DNA of 37,480 nucleotides from NCBI RefSeq assembly GCF_001515305.1, contig NZ_LNQV01000042.1, positions 1-37,480 on the forward strand, read 5' to 3'. Source of the DNA: Aquitalea pelogenes (GTDB lineage Bacteria; Pseudomonadota; Gammaproteobacteria; Burkholderiales; Chromobacteriaceae). The notes below the pieces were generated by a model. That model was given only the letters and a program-made list of their open reading frames with translations. It was not told where the DNA came from and ran no database searches. Made by a program: the position numbers and the translations under genes. Below are positions 25,697-34,091 of this stretch, in pieces; the stretch's first letter is position 1; every line of letters begins with the position of its first letter.

Positions 25697-26341
25697 CTAG
25701 AGATATAGCCCGTGCTGACGGATATAAGCCAGCACCGGCGCACTCAGCAGGGTGCCGGTATCGGCACCGCTTTGCAGGCGCTGGCGTATGGCGGTTGCCG
25801 ATACATCCAGCGGTGGCAGGGTCAGGGGGCGCATTGTACCGGAAGGCGCGCCATTTGAAAAATCAGTGACTTGGCGTTGTTGCCATTGTGTGCGCACGGC
25901 AGCCGGGAGCCGGGTTTCGTCGAAGCCCGGACGCAGGGCAACGGCGATATTGGCCAGCGCGAACAAATCCTCCCAGCGCCGCCAGGTGTGCAGGCTGGCG
26001 AGTGAGTCGCCACCGATCAGCCACCACAAGGGGCGCTCCGTGCCGATTTCGGCGCGGATTTCTTCCAGGGTGTCGACGGTATAGGCCGGTTTGTTGCGTT
26101 GTACTTCGCGCGCGTCCACGGCAAGGCCGGGCAGATCGGCAATGGCCAGTTGCACCATTTCCAGCCGTTGCGCCGGGCTGGCATGCGGGCCTTGCTCGCG
26201 GTGATAAGGTTGACCGGCGGGAATCAGTCGTACCTCGTCCAGCTGCAATTCGCTGCGAAAGGCCTGCGCCATGCGCAGGTGGGCGCTGTGGATGGGGTCG
26301 AATGTCCCGCCGAACAGGCCCAGTGCCGCCCGGGTGTTCAT
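25697..26341 (-). CDS. nadD: Nicotinate-nucleotide adenylyltransferase
   Basis: The 214-residue enzyme adenylates nicotinate mononucleotide in NAD synthesis. GLFGGTFDPIHSAHLRMA carries the nucleotidyltransferase GxFxxxHxxH motif, IPAGQPYHRE binds substrate, WWLIGGDSLASLHTWRRWEDLF is the middle signature, and DVSATAIRQRL is the ISSTxIR-type motif. The ATG overlaps the carbonic anhydrase stop (ATGA), showing coupling. rsfS and rlmH follow. Confidence 0.96.
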   Translation of the reverse strand: MNTRAALGLFGGTFDPIHSAHLRMAQAFRSELQLDEVRLIPAGQPYHREQGPHASPAQRLEMVQLAIADLPGLAVDAREVQRNKPAYTVDTLEEIRAEIGTERPLWWLIGGDSLASLHTWRRWEDLFALANIAVALRPGFDETRLPAAVRTQWQQRQVTDFSNGAPSGTMRPLTLPPLDVSATAIRQRLQSGADTGTLLSAPVLAYIRQHGLYL

Positions 26342-26919
26342 GCGTGCACGGGGGCCTTGCCGGTGTAACCGTCGATGATCAGCTCCAGCCGGCCGGTAGA
26401 GGGGTGAATCACCATGCCGTGCACCGGAATGTCCTTGGGCATCAGCGGATGGTTGCGGATGGTCTGCACGCTGTGGCGCACGCTGTCCGACACATTGTCA
26501 AAACCCTTCAGCCAGTTGTCCAGGTCGATGCCGGCATTGCGCAGGGTATCGATGGTTTCTTCGCTGATGCCGCGCTCGGTGGCATGCGCCAGGATCTTGT
26601 TGGGGTCGATGGCGCGCATGCCGCAGTCGCGGTGGGCCACCACGCAGATTTCCTCGGCACGCAACTCATACACCGCCACGATGAGGGAACGCATCACCGA
26701 ACCCCAGGGGTGGGTAATCAGCGCTCCTGCGTTCTTGATCAGCTTGGCATCGCCGTTTTTCAGGCCCATGGCCTTGGGCAACAGCTCAACCAGACGGGCA
26801 TCCATGCAGGCGAGCACGGCCAGGCCCTTGTCGGGAAACTTGTCGGTCTTGAATTGTTCGTATTCGTGATTTTCGACGAAGCTCCGATTGTGCTCGAGAA
26901 TGGTATTCAGCACACCCAT
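26338..26919 (-). CDS. Beta-class carbonic anhydrase
   Basis: The 193-residue zinc enzyme interconverts carbon dioxide and bicarbonate. The zinc and active-site residues are present: cysteine 38, aspartate 40 and arginine 42 in ACMDARL, and histidine 96 and cysteine 99 in AHRDCGM. NAGALITHPWGSVMRSL is also conserved. It belongs to the short, type-II-like beta class; activity is likely but not proven by sequence. It starts the operon carbonic anhydrase-nadD-rsfS-rlmH and overlaps nadD by four bases. A candidate promoter lies about 30 bases upstream. Confidence 0.92.
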   Translation of the reverse strand: MGVLNTILEHNRSFVENHEYEQFKTDKFPDKGLAVLACMDARLVELLPKAMGLKNGDAKLIKNAGALITHPWGSVMRSLIVAVYELRAEEICVVAHRDCGMRAIDPNKILAHATERGISEETIDTLRNAGIDLDNWLKGFDNVSDSVRHSVQTIRNHPLMPKDIPVHGMVIHPSTGRLELIIDGYTGKAPVHA

Positions 26920-26945
26920 GCGCGTGATCTCCTGGCTGAGGTTAG

Positions 26946-26976
26946 ATTGTATGCTCTAATCGCGGCGCCATGCTAA
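26946..26976 (-). promoter_or_regulatory. Candidate promoter for the carbonic anhydrase operon
   Basis: On the minus strand TACAAT (26946-26951 plus) is a fair minus-10 and TTAGCA (26971-26976 plus) a weak minus-35, with 19 bases between them. The rest of the 206-base gap (26920-27125) holds nothing else I recognise. Confidence 0.35.
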
Positions 26977-27125
26977 CACGGAGTCAGCAGCGAAGAAGGG
27001 GTATTTCGCCATGGCGGCCGGCTCGGCAGCGGGGGCTATGGTAGCCAGTTTCCGGGGTGAGGGCCAACTTTGCCGACAGCAGATGATGCGGTGGAGACTG
27101 CGTATGTGATGGATGGGCTTGTCGC

Positions 27126-27566
27126 TCAGTCCTTGGTGTCCAGCTGCTTGCGGAAGGTGCGCTGGCTCAGTGCATAGCCCTGGCGCTGGTAGAAGTCTGC
27201 CGCTTCGTCGCGATGGATGGCCGCACGCAGGGTGACGGTGGTGGCCCCTTTGGTGCGGGCCCAGCGCTCCGCCACATGCACCAGCGCCCGCCCGGCACCA
27301 TGCCGTCGCCAGCGCAGGCTGATGGCCAGCCCGCCTATTTCTACCGCCGCCGGGGCATCCAGCAGCGGCCGCCAGAACGCATGCAGCCAGCCGGCCACTT
27401 CGCCCTGGATTTCTGCTACCCATAGCTGGTGCAGGTCCGGACTGCCCAGCAGCATGGTCAGCCGGTCGCTCAGGGCCTGGCTGTCCGCGGGGTAGCCCAT
27501 TTCCTCGGTCAGCGCGGTCAGTGCGGGGACATCCTGATAACTGGCGGGGCGGATGATGACAGTCAT
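27126..27566 (-). CDS. GNAT family N-acetyltransferase
   Basis: The 146-residue protein starts MTVIIRPASYQDVPALTALTEEMGYP. AEIGGLAISLRWRRHGAGRALVHVAERWAR holds the acetyl-CoA loop (RRHGAG), and HRDEAADFYQRQGY is motif B. These are classic GNAT features; the substrate is unknown. The ATG at 27566 is preferred over the upstream 27584 start, which overlaps the preceding gene. It lies four bases after the DUF2804 gene, so the two are co-transcribed, possibly with the hydrolase gene of the BigR locus upstream. Confidence 0.9.
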   Translation of the reverse strand: MTVIIRPASYQDVPALTALTEEMGYPADSQALSDRLTMLLGSPDLHQLWVAEIQGEVAGWLHAFWRPLLDAPAAVEIGGLAISLRWRRHGAGRALVHVAERWARTKGATTVTLRAAIHRDEAADFYQRQGYALSQRTFRKQLDTKD

Positions 27567-27570
27567 AGCG

Positions 27571-28560
27571 TTACCAACGGGCATAGTGGTCTTCGGTTAC
27601 CCCGCTCAGCCCCTGCACCACATGACGTGCACCGCTGACGGGATGGACAAGATGGCCGTCGAAACGACCAATAACCTGAATATAACGGCTAGCGGCGATC
27701 AGAAGGTTCTGATTTTTCCGGCACAAGCCTTCCGGGGTGAACTGCAAGTCCAGCAAACCATCGTCATCGCTGATATGCCAGGGGCGCAAGGGCTGCTGCG
27801 GCTCGAAGTGAAACTGTACACCTTCCAGTGCAAACAGCTGCTGTTCCAGCCAGATGGCGTTTTCGTGCTGGGCCATGTAGCCCTGTTGCAGATTGAAGCC
27901 AAGCCCCGCCCGGTGCGCGCTGGCCCAGCACCAGGCCGTCTCGCGGGGCAGCAAGCCGTTGCTGTAATCCAGGCTGGCCACCGCCCCGTCCAGCGAGTAG
28001 CGCTGGCCATGGCAGTCGGCAAATCCGCTTACCGCCAGAGCGCCGGATTTGTGCGTGCTGTGGCTGTATGCACCTAAAGGTGCAATGGCGGCCAGTACCG
28101 GCGGCATGGTGCCGATGTCCACATGGGCGGCCAGTTTCAGGGCAGGTGATTGCAGGTCTACCGCCAGATAGCTGCCGCAGGCACTGAAGCGGATGGCAAG
28201 GGCGCGGCTGGAAAATGCGGCATCGGCAAAGGGCTGGTCGGCGACTTCTGCACCATGGCGTGGAAAGCTGTCGGTGGTGACATCTGCCAGCAGCCGGCCA
28301 GTGCGCCGATCAAACAGATAGGCAAAGGCGGCACTGGTCCAGCCGACATCCACCACCGCCAGTGCAATGACATAGTCCGGATGGGTCAAGGCCAGATACT
28401 GCCAGCGTTTGTGGCGCAGACGCTGCAGCATGCGCTGCCAGCGGCCTTCAGGCCGGGGCCAGTCCAGCCGGGCAATACAGCCCTGGTAGCGGCCGAACCT
28501 GATGTGGCCGTGTGCATCCTGCATACAGTCCGGTGCGACGGGTAGTTCGGCTGCTGGCAT
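27571..28560 (-). CDS. DUF2804 family protein
   Basis: The 329-residue protein has the DUF2804 pattern: RLRHKRWQYLALTHPDYVIALAVVDVGWTSAAFAYLFDRRTG near residues 60-100, a long beta-rich middle, then NGLLPRETAWCWASAHR and a C-terminal beta segment (HISDDDGLLDLQF). No signal peptide or membrane segment is present. The family has no known function but looks like a lipocalin-type or carbohydrate-binding beta protein. A GTG at 28587, eight bases after the hydrolase stop, is an alternative start. No clear ribosome-binding site supports either. The gene follows the BigR-controlled hydrolase. Confidence 0.85.
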   Translation of the reverse strand: MPAAELPVAPDCMQDAHGHIRFGRYQGCIARLDWPRPEGRWQRMLQRLRHKRWQYLALTHPDYVIALAVVDVGWTSAAFAYLFDRRTGRLLADVTTDSFPRHGAEVADQPFADAAFSSRALAIRFSACGSYLAVDLQSPALKLAAHVDIGTMPPVLAAIAPLGAYSHSTHKSGALAVSGFADCHGQRYSLDGAVASLDYSNGLLPRETAWCWASAHRAGLGFNLQQGYMAQHENAIWLEQQLFALEGVQFHFEPQQPLRPWHISDDDGLLDLQFTPEGLCRKNQNLLIAASRYIQVIGRFDGHLVHPVSGARHVVQGLSGVTEDHYARW

Positions 28561-28595
28561 GACAGGGAGGTCCGGTTTGAAACACACGTTTGAGT

Positions 28596-29459
28596 CTACA
28601 ACATATCCAGCGGTATTTTCAGGTAAGCCACGCCATTGCTTTCTGCTGCCGGAAAGCGCCCGGCGCGGATATTCAGCTGGATGGCCGGCAGGATCAGCAG
28701 CGGCATCTCCAGTGTGGCATCGCGTGCTTCGCGCAGGGCAATGAAGTCAGCCTGACTGATGCCTTGATGCAGGTGGATATTGTGCTGTTTCTGCTCCGCC
28801 ACCGTGCTTTGCCAGGCAATGGCGCGGCCATTGTTCGGGTAGTCGTGGCACAGCAACAGGCGGGTATCGTCCGGCAGTGCCAGCAATCGCTGTACTGATT
28901 GATACAGCGTGGCCGCATTGCCGCCGGGAAAATCACAGCGTGCGCTGCCTACATCGGGCATGAACAGCGTATCGCCGACAAAAACCGCATCGCCAACCTG
29001 ATAGGCCATGTCCGCCGGGGTGTGGCCGGGAACCGACAGCGCCCGTGCCGGGAGGGTGCCGATGTAAAAATCTTCCTGATCGGCAAACAAGTGGTCGAAC
29101 TGGCTGCCGTCGGTGGCAAAATCATGCCCCAGGTTGAACACCGCCTTGAAAATGCCTTGTACCTGCACAATGTCCTGCCCGATGCCAATCAGCCCGCCTG
29201 CCTGTTGCTGTAGCCAGGCGGCGGCGGACAGGTGGTCGGCATGGGCATGGGTTTCCAGTATCCATTGCAGCGTCAGGCGCTGTGCTTGCAGGAAGTCCAG
29301 CAATTGTTGTGCGCTGTGCCGGGCGGTACGGCCGGATTTGGCGTCGTAGTCCAGCACCGGGTCGATAATGGCGGCATGCCCGCCGGGATGGTCGTACACC
29401 ACATGGCTTGCCGTGGCGGTGGCCGGATCGAACAAAGTGGCGATTTCAGGTTTCGGCAT
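28596..29459 (-). CDS. blh: ETHE1-like metallo-beta-lactamase hydrolase of the BigR operon (Blh type)
   Basis: The 287-residue protein has the ETHE1-like MBL fold. IDPVLDYDAKSGRTA near the start is the hallmark, then THAHADHLSAAAWL gives the HxHxDH metal site, and PGHTPADMAYQVGDAVFVGDTLFMPDVGSARCDFPGG follows with the ligand histidine, aspartate and family RCDFPGG motif. In bigR operons of other bacteria this enzyme is a sulfur dioxygenase acting on persulfides during sulfide detoxification. The ATG at 29459 fits the family start; the longer frame runs into the shared control region. It is divergent from bigR. Confidence 0.9.
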   Translation of the reverse strand: MPKPEIATLFDPATATASHVVYDHPGGHAAIIDPVLDYDAKSGRTARHSAQQLLDFLQAQRLTLQWILETHAHADHLSAAAWLQQQAGGLIGIGQDIVQVQGIFKAVFNLGHDFATDGSQFDHLFADQEDFYIGTLPARALSVPGHTPADMAYQVGDAVFVGDTLFMPDVGSARCDFPGGNAATLYQSVQRLLALPDDTRLLLCHDYPNNGRAIAWQSTVAEQKQHNIHLHQGISQADFIALREARDATLEMPLLILPAIQLNIRAGRFPAAESNGVAYLKIPLDML

Positions 29460-29532
29460 GATGGATTCGGCGCTTCCCTTGGCGGTGTTCGTTAGGGCAG
29501 GGCTGACCACAGCGGTCAGCAATACAATATAC

Positions 29533-29548
29533 TATAATATATATTATA
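29533..29548. promoter_or_regulatory. Candidate BigR operator
   Basis: TATAATATATATTATA is a perfect 16-base palindrome in the AT-rich region between blh and bigR. It contains TATAAT on both strands, so a bound repressor would cover both minus-10 elements. The sequence character and position fit the BigR operator, but it is an inference from the palindrome. Confidence 0.65.
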
Positions 29549-29614
29549 ATTTGCTACGCATCCTTGCCACGTTCAAGAGACAGTGGCGTGCGGAGTGCCA
29601 GAGGGGTGGATAAC

Positions 29615-29947
29615 ATGGATTTGAATGTGCTGCGGGCAAATGCCGGCCGGGCTGCTGCCTTGCTCAAGAGCCTGGCCAACCAGGACCGCTTGCTGTTGTT
29701 GTGCCAGTTGGTGGATGGAGAGAAGACGGTTTCCGAGCTGGAGTCGCTTACCGGTATCCGGCAACCCACCTTGTCACAGCAACTGGGCGTGTTGCGCAAC
29801 GAAGGTCTGGTGAATACCCGGCGCGAAGGCAAGTGGATTTACTACAGCATCGCCAGTATCGAAGCAATGACCATGCTGTCTGCCTTGCATGGCCTGTTTT
29901 GCGCGGACGAGGCGGCCACGCTGCCTGCCGCCCATACCGAGGAGTGA
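29615..29947 (+). CDS. bigR: BigR-type ArsR-family sulfide-responsive repressor
   Basis: The 110-residue winged-helix repressor controls the adjacent sulfide genes. RLLLLCQLVDGEKTVSELESLTGIRQPTLSQQLGVLRNEGLVNTRREGKWIYYSI is the BigR core. The cysteines 30 and 96 lie 66 positions apart, exactly the spacing of the redox pair (42 and 108) in Xylella BigR, which forms a sulfur-bridged pair on exposure to persulfide and then releases DNA. The ATG at 29615 was chosen to fit the family start. Its stop is followed closely by the first transporter gene. The operator lies 66 bases upstream. Confidence 0.93.
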   Translation: MDLNVLRANAGRAAALLKSLANQDRLLLLCQLVDGEKTVSELESLTGIRQPTLSQQLGVLRNEGLVNTRREGKWIYYSIASIEAMTMLSALHGLFCADEAATLPAAHTEE

Positions 29948-29949
29948 AT

Positions 29950-30387
29950 GTGAATATTGCCTGGGCTAGCTTTACACCGGCTGCCGCACTGGCCGGTGGC
30001 CTGCTGATTGGCGTAGCTGCCAGCTGGCTGGTGTTGTTCAACGGACGGATTGCCGGTATCAGCGGCATGCTGGGCGGCCTGCTGGACCGGGCGAGTGACT
30101 GGTCGTGGCGACTGGCTTTTGTATTGGGCCTGCTGCTGGCACCGCTGTTGTGGTCGGGCCTGATTGGCCCGCTGCCTGCCATGCAACTGGACGCGCCATT
30201 GCCGCGCTTGCTGCTGGCCGGCGTGCTGGTGGGTCTCGGTACGCGCCTGGCATCCGGTTGCACCAGCGGACATGGTGTGTGCGGCCTGTCCCGCTTGTCG
30301 CCGCGTTCCCTGCTGGCCACGCTGACTTTCATGGCCAGTGCCATGTTGACGGTGCTGGTGGTGCGTCACTGGCTGAACGGGGGCTGA
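29950..30387 (+). CDS. YeeE/YedE half-transporter, first of pair
   Basis: The 145-residue membrane protein has about four hydrophobic segments and the signature CTSGHGVCGLSRLSPRSLLAT near the C-terminus, the cysteine-bearing motif of the YeeE/YedE (TsuA-like) sulfur transporters. The GTG at 29950 is five bases after GAGGAG at the end of bigR; a GTG at 29944 is an alternative. It is one half of a two-gene transporter, as for PmpA/PmpB in bigR operons, likely moving thiosulfate, sulfite or a related sulfur compound across the inner membrane. Confidence 0.9.
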   Translation: MNIAWASFTPAAALAGGLLIGVAASWLVLFNGRIAGISGMLGGLLDRASDWSWRLAFVLGLLLAPLLWSGLIGPLPAMQLDAPLPRLLLAGVLVGLGTRLASGCTSGHGVCGLSRLSPRSLLATLTFMASAMLTVLVVRHWLNGG

Positions 30388-30389
30388 AC

Positions 30390-30809
30390 ATGAGCAAATT
30401 ACTCTCTGCTGCGCTGGCCGGCCTGTTGTTTGGCCTGGGCCTGCTGCTGTCCGGCATGAGCAACCCGGCCAAGGTACTGGGTTTTCTCGATGTCACCGGC
30501 CAGTGGGACCCCAGCCTGATGCTGGTGATGGGCGGGGCCATTGCCATTGGTTTTTTCGCTTTTCGCCGCGCCGAGCGGCAAACGCACAGCCTGTTGGGTG
30601 AACCCATGCAATTACCGGACAAAAGCAGGCTCACGCCAAGGCTGGTGGTGGGCAGTGCCCTGTTTGGCATTGGCTGGGGTCTGGCAGGTATCTGCCCGGG
30701 GCCGGGGCTGGTGCTGGTGGGCATGGGGCAGGCCGGAGGCGTGTATTTTGTCGTCGCCATGCTGTTGGGCATGTGGTGCGCCCGCCCGCTGATCAAATGG
30801 CTGTCCTGA
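30390..30809 (+). CDS. YeeE/YedE half-transporter, second of pair
   Basis: The 139-residue protein starts MSKLLSAALAGLLFGLGLLLSGMSNPAKVLGFLD and contains GIGWGLAGICPGPGLV, with the cysteine-bearing motif of the second YeeE/YedE half. It lies two bases after the first half and overlaps the SulP gene by 13 bases. The pair together would form the full pseudo-twofold transporter with conserved cysteines in the pore. Confidence 0.9.
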   Translation: MSKLLSAALAGLLFGLGLLLSGMSNPAKVLGFLDVTGQWDPSLMLVMGGAIAIGFFAFRRAERQTHSLLGEPMQLPDKSRLTPRLVVGSALFGIGWGLAGICPGPGLVLVGMGQAGGVYFVVAMLLGMWCARPLIKWLS

Positions 30810-32503
30810 ACCGGGTCTGGCCGGTCTGGCTGACCGCTTACCGGCGGCAGTGGCTGGCCGGTGACCTGAGCGCTGGTGTGGTGGTCACCCTGCTGTTGAT
30901 TCCGCAAAGCCTGGCCTACGCCTTGCTGGCCGGCCTGCCGCCTCAAGCCGGTTTGTATGCCAGCATTGTCCCTTTGCTGATCTATGCCTTTGTCGGGCGT
31001 GGTCATGCCCAGTCGGTAGGGCCGATGGCACTGACTTCCTTGCTGACTGCCGCCACGCTGTCCCGTTTTGCCGAGGCCGGCAGTAGCGACTATCTGGCAC
31101 TGGCGCTGTGGCTGGCTGTGCTCTCCGGGGTCATGCTGCTGTTGATGGGCGTGGCCAGGCTTGGCTTCGTGGCGGACTTTCTGTCCGAACCGGTGCTCTC
31201 CGCCTTTACCACCGCCTCTGCTGTGCTGATTGTGCTCTCCCAGCTTGGCCCGCTGGCCGGTTTGCATCTGCCCGGCAGTTCCCTCCCGCAATGGTTGCTG
31301 GGCATCAGCCAGCAGTTTTCCGCCTGGCAGCCTGCCGCGCTGGGGCTGGGCTTGCTGGCGCTGTTATTGTTGCTGGCCCTGCGTCAATGGGGTGAGGCGC
31401 TTTTGCAATGTCTGCGCCTGTCTGCGCCCACTGCCCGCCTGCTGGTGCGTGCCGCTCCGGTGTTGCTGATGCTGGCCAGCCTGCCCTTGTCCGCGCAATG
31501 GCAGGTCCCGGTGGTGGGGCCGGTCGATGCGCAGTGGCCTGCCTTGGCCATGCCGGCCATCAGCCTGTCCCGCCTGGCGGATCTGGCCATTCCGGCATTT
31601 TTCATTGCCCTGATCAACTATGTGCAAAGCCTGTCCGTGGCCCAGCTACTGGCCGCACGACGACAGGAAACGGTGGACCCTGACCGCGAACTGCTGGCTC
31701 TGGGGCTGTGCAATGTGGCCGCGGGGCTGGCGGGGGGCTTTCCGGTCACTGGCGGGCTGAGCCGTTCCGTGGTCAATGCCGATGCCGGGGCCAATACCCA
31801 GCTGGCTTCGCTGGTGACGGCGGCAGGCATGCTGCTGCTCAGTGGCTGGGGCAGCGCGTTGCTGGCCCGGCTGCCTTTGCCGGTGCTGGCGGCCATCATC
31901 ATTGCTTCCTTGCTGTCCATGCTGAATGTCGCCAGCCTGCGGCGCGCCTGGCTGGCCGAGCGGGCCGATGCGGTGGCCTGGCTGCTTACCTTCGGGCTGG
32001 TACTGCTGCTGGGGGTGGATAGCGGCATCATTGCCGGGGTGATGGTGTCGCTCACCACCTTGCTGTGGCGCAGCAGCCGACCGCATATCGCGGTACTGGG
32101 CCGGGTGCCCGGCACCCATCATTTTCGCAACCGCGAACGCCATGCGGTGGAAAGCCTGCCCGGCGTGCTGCTGCTGCGGGTGGATGAAAGCCTGTATTTC
32201 GGCAATGCCCGTCAGGTACGGCAGGCCGTGCTGGCCCGCCATGCGCTGGCTGCCGGTACGCAACAACTGGTGCTGGTGATGAGCGCGGTCAACCGGGTGG
32301 ATACCACGGCCTTGTCCATGCTGGCCAATCTGGACCAGACCTTGCAACAGGCCGGCGTGAGCCTGCATCTGGCCGAAATCAAGGGCCCGGTGGCGGACAT
32401 CCTGCAGCGCACGGGCCTGTCACAGCAATTTGCCGGACGCGTGCATCTGTCCACCCAGGCGGCCTGGCAGGCACTGAGCCGGCCGGAGGATTATCAAATC
32501 TGA
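30797..32503 (+). CDS. SulP family anion permease with STAS domain
   Basis: The 568-residue protein has the SulP core: WLAGDLSAGVVVTLLLIPQSLAYALLAGLPPQAGLYASIVPLLIYAFVGRG, with ten or more hydrophobic segments, then SVVNADAGANTQLASLV, and a C-terminal STAS domain from about residue 440 (LRVDESLYFGNARQVRQAVL, VNRVDTTALSMLANLDQTL). These transporters move sulfate, bicarbonate or dicarboxylates. The ATG at 30797 overlaps the preceding transporter gene and fits the family start; an in-frame ATG at 30773 is an alternative. Position as last gene of the bigR-yedE-yedE operon suggests export of sulfate or sulfite formed by the sulfur oxidation step. Confidence 0.88.
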   Translation: MAVLNRVWPVWLTAYRRQWLAGDLSAGVVVTLLLIPQSLAYALLAGLPPQAGLYASIVPLLIYAFVGRGHAQSVGPMALTSLLTAATLSRFAEAGSSDYLALALWLAVLSGVMLLLMGVARLGFVADFLSEPVLSAFTTASAVLIVLSQLGPLAGLHLPGSSLPQWLLGISQQFSAWQPAALGLGLLALLLLLALRQWGEALLQCLRLSAPTARLLVRAAPVLLMLASLPLSAQWQVPVVGPVDAQWPALAMPAISLSRLADLAIPAFFIALINYVQSLSVAQLLAARRQETVDPDRELLALGLCNVAAGLAGGFPVTGGLSRSVVNADAGANTQLASLVTAAGMLLLSGWGSALLARLPLPVLAAIIIASLLSMLNVASLRRAWLAERADAVAWLLTFGLVLLLGVDSGIIAGVMVSLTTLLWRSSRPHIAVLGRVPGTHHFRNRERHAVESLPGVLLLRVDESLYFGNARQVRQAVLARHALAAGTQQLVLVMSAVNRVDTTALSMLANLDQTLQQAGVSLHLAEIKGPVADILQRTGLSQQFAGRVHLSTQAAWQALSRPEDYQI

Positions 32504-32522
32504 ACAATTCTTCACCGTTTTC

Positions 32523-32544
32523 CCGACCAGCTGATGCTGGTCGG
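32523..32544 (+). repeat. Hairpin after the SulP gene
   Basis: CCGACCAGC (32523-32531) pairs perfectly with GCTGGTCGG (32536-32544) across TGAT, 20 bases after the SulP stop. The T's lie before, not after, the stem (on the minus strand they follow as GGGAAAAC), so it is a poor intrinsic terminator but probably ends or protects the transcript. Confidence 0.5.
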
Positions 32545-32639
32545 CCACGGCGCGCAGGGCTATGCTGTGGCGATTCCGGGCGCTGACCGTTTGTCAGGTC
32601 AGCTTGCAACCAAATCGCTGCTGCCTGTTCACATCCAAG

Positions 32640-34091
32640 ATGAAAAAAACCTTGCTTGCCAGCTTGCTGGCCATGATGCTGGCCCAGCCACTGCTGGCCT
32701 ATGCCGATCTGCCTGCCTTGCCCGATCTGGGCGATGTTTCCGATAGCACCCTCTCCATGGCGGACGAAGCGCGCCTGGGGCGCGACTTCATGCGTGCCAT
32801 GCGCGATGCCGGCGACGTGCTGGACGATGCCGAAGTGAATGATTACATCAACACGCTGGGTCATCGCCTGTCGGCCAGCGTGCGGGTGCCCGGCTTGCAA
32901 CTGAGCTACTTTGTGGTCAACGACAAGCAGATCAACGCGTTCGCCATGCCCGGCGGCTATGTTGGTGTGAACAGCGGCCTGGTGGTGGCCACCCAGAGTG
33001 AGGGCGAGCTGGCCTCGGTGATCGGCCATGAAACCGCCCATGTCACCCAGCGCCACATTGCCCGCATGCAGGCAGCCACGTCGGCCACCAGCCCGCTCTT
33101 GCTGCTGGGTACGGTACTGGCAGCGGTTCTGGCCTCGCGCGCCGGTGGCAGTCAGGCTTCCATCGGAACCCTGTCAGCCGGACTTGGCTTGCAGATTTCC
33201 AACCAGCTGGCCTTTTCGCGCGATTTCGAACGTGAAGCAGACCGCGTAGGCATGCAATACCTGGCGCAAGCCGGTTTCGACGTGCGCACCATGCCGGCCT
33301 TCTTCCAGCGTCTGGAGTCGGCCAACCGTTACAGCGACAACAATGCCTATGCCTTCCTGCGCACCCACCCGGTCACTTCGCAGCGCATCAGCGAGGCACA
33401 GAACCGGGCGCTGGAGTATCCGGTCAAGATGAGGGCGGACAGCACCGCCTACCTGCTGGTACGGGAAAAACTGCGGGTGATGACCCTGGCTCCGGACGAG
33501 GCAGTGCGTTTTTATCAAATGATGCTGGATAAAGGTCAGTATCTGAACGAAGGTGCAATGTGGTATGGGCTGTCGCGCGCCCAGCTGGCCGCCCATCACC
33601 TGCCGGCTGCCCGCACGGCACTGGGCAAGGCCGAAGCACGTTTGCCGGCCGACCCCATGCTGTTTGGGCAGGAAGCCGCCATTGCCCGCGAGGCGGGCGA
33701 CTGGGCTGGTGCACTGGCCAGTCTGCGGCGGGGCCAGCAGGCGTTCAAAGACAGCCAGCCCTTGCAAATGGCCGAGCTGGATGTCCTTATAGACAGCGGC
33801 AATCGCCCTGGTGCGCTGGCCCTGCTGCGGCAGCTGCAAAGCCGCTATCCGCGTGATGCGGCGCTGTATCGCAGTGAAGCACGCCTGTATGCCGACCGCG
33901 ACGCCCAGCGTTATCACGCGGCACTGGGCAATGCCTTCTACTTCGAACGGCGTTACGAGGCGGCGCTGGAGCAATATCAGTTTGCTTCCCAGGCCAAGGG
34001 CGACGACTTCTACCTGCGTTCTTCCATCGAAGCGCGCATGCGCGAAGTTGAAAAAATGCTGAAAGAAGAAAAGAAGGATTCGGGGAAGTAA
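32640..34091 (+). CDS. bepA: BepA-like periplasmic M48 metalloprotease with TPR domain
   Basis: The 483-residue protein has a signal peptide (MKKTLLASLLAMMLAQPLLAYA). Its M48 domain contains H130-E-T-A-H134, then VTQRH, and FSRDFEREADRVGMQYL with the third-ligand glutamate, followed by THPVTSQRI holding the fourth regulatory histidine. The second half is TPR-like helices (about residues 300-470) and a Lys/Glu-rich tail. BepA degrades stalled LptD and BAM components in the periplasm. Unlike the M48 protein at 1853-2848, its active site is intact. No clear ribosome-binding site precedes the ATG, which is chosen from the signal peptide. Confidence 0.92.
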   Translation: MKKTLLASLLAMMLAQPLLAYADLPALPDLGDVSDSTLSMADEARLGRDFMRAMRDAGDVLDDAEVNDYINTLGHRLSASVRVPGLQLSYFVVNDKQINAFAMPGGYVGVNSGLVVATQSEGELASVIGHETAHVTQRHIARMQAATSATSPLLLLGTVLAAVLASRAGGSQASIGTLSAGLGLQISNQLAFSRDFEREADRVGMQYLAQAGFDVRTMPAFFQRLESANRYSDNNAYAFLRTHPVTSQRISEAQNRALEYPVKMRADSTAYLLVREKLRVMTLAPDEAVRFYQMMLDKGQYLNEGAMWYGLSRAQLAAHHLPAARTALGKAEARLPADPMLFGQEAAIAREAGDWAGALASLRRGQQAFKDSQPLQMAELDVLIDSGNRPGALALLRQLQSRYPRDAALYRSEARLYADRDAQRYHAALGNAFYFERRYEAALEQYQFASQAKGDDFYLRSSIEARMREVEKMLKEEKKDSGK

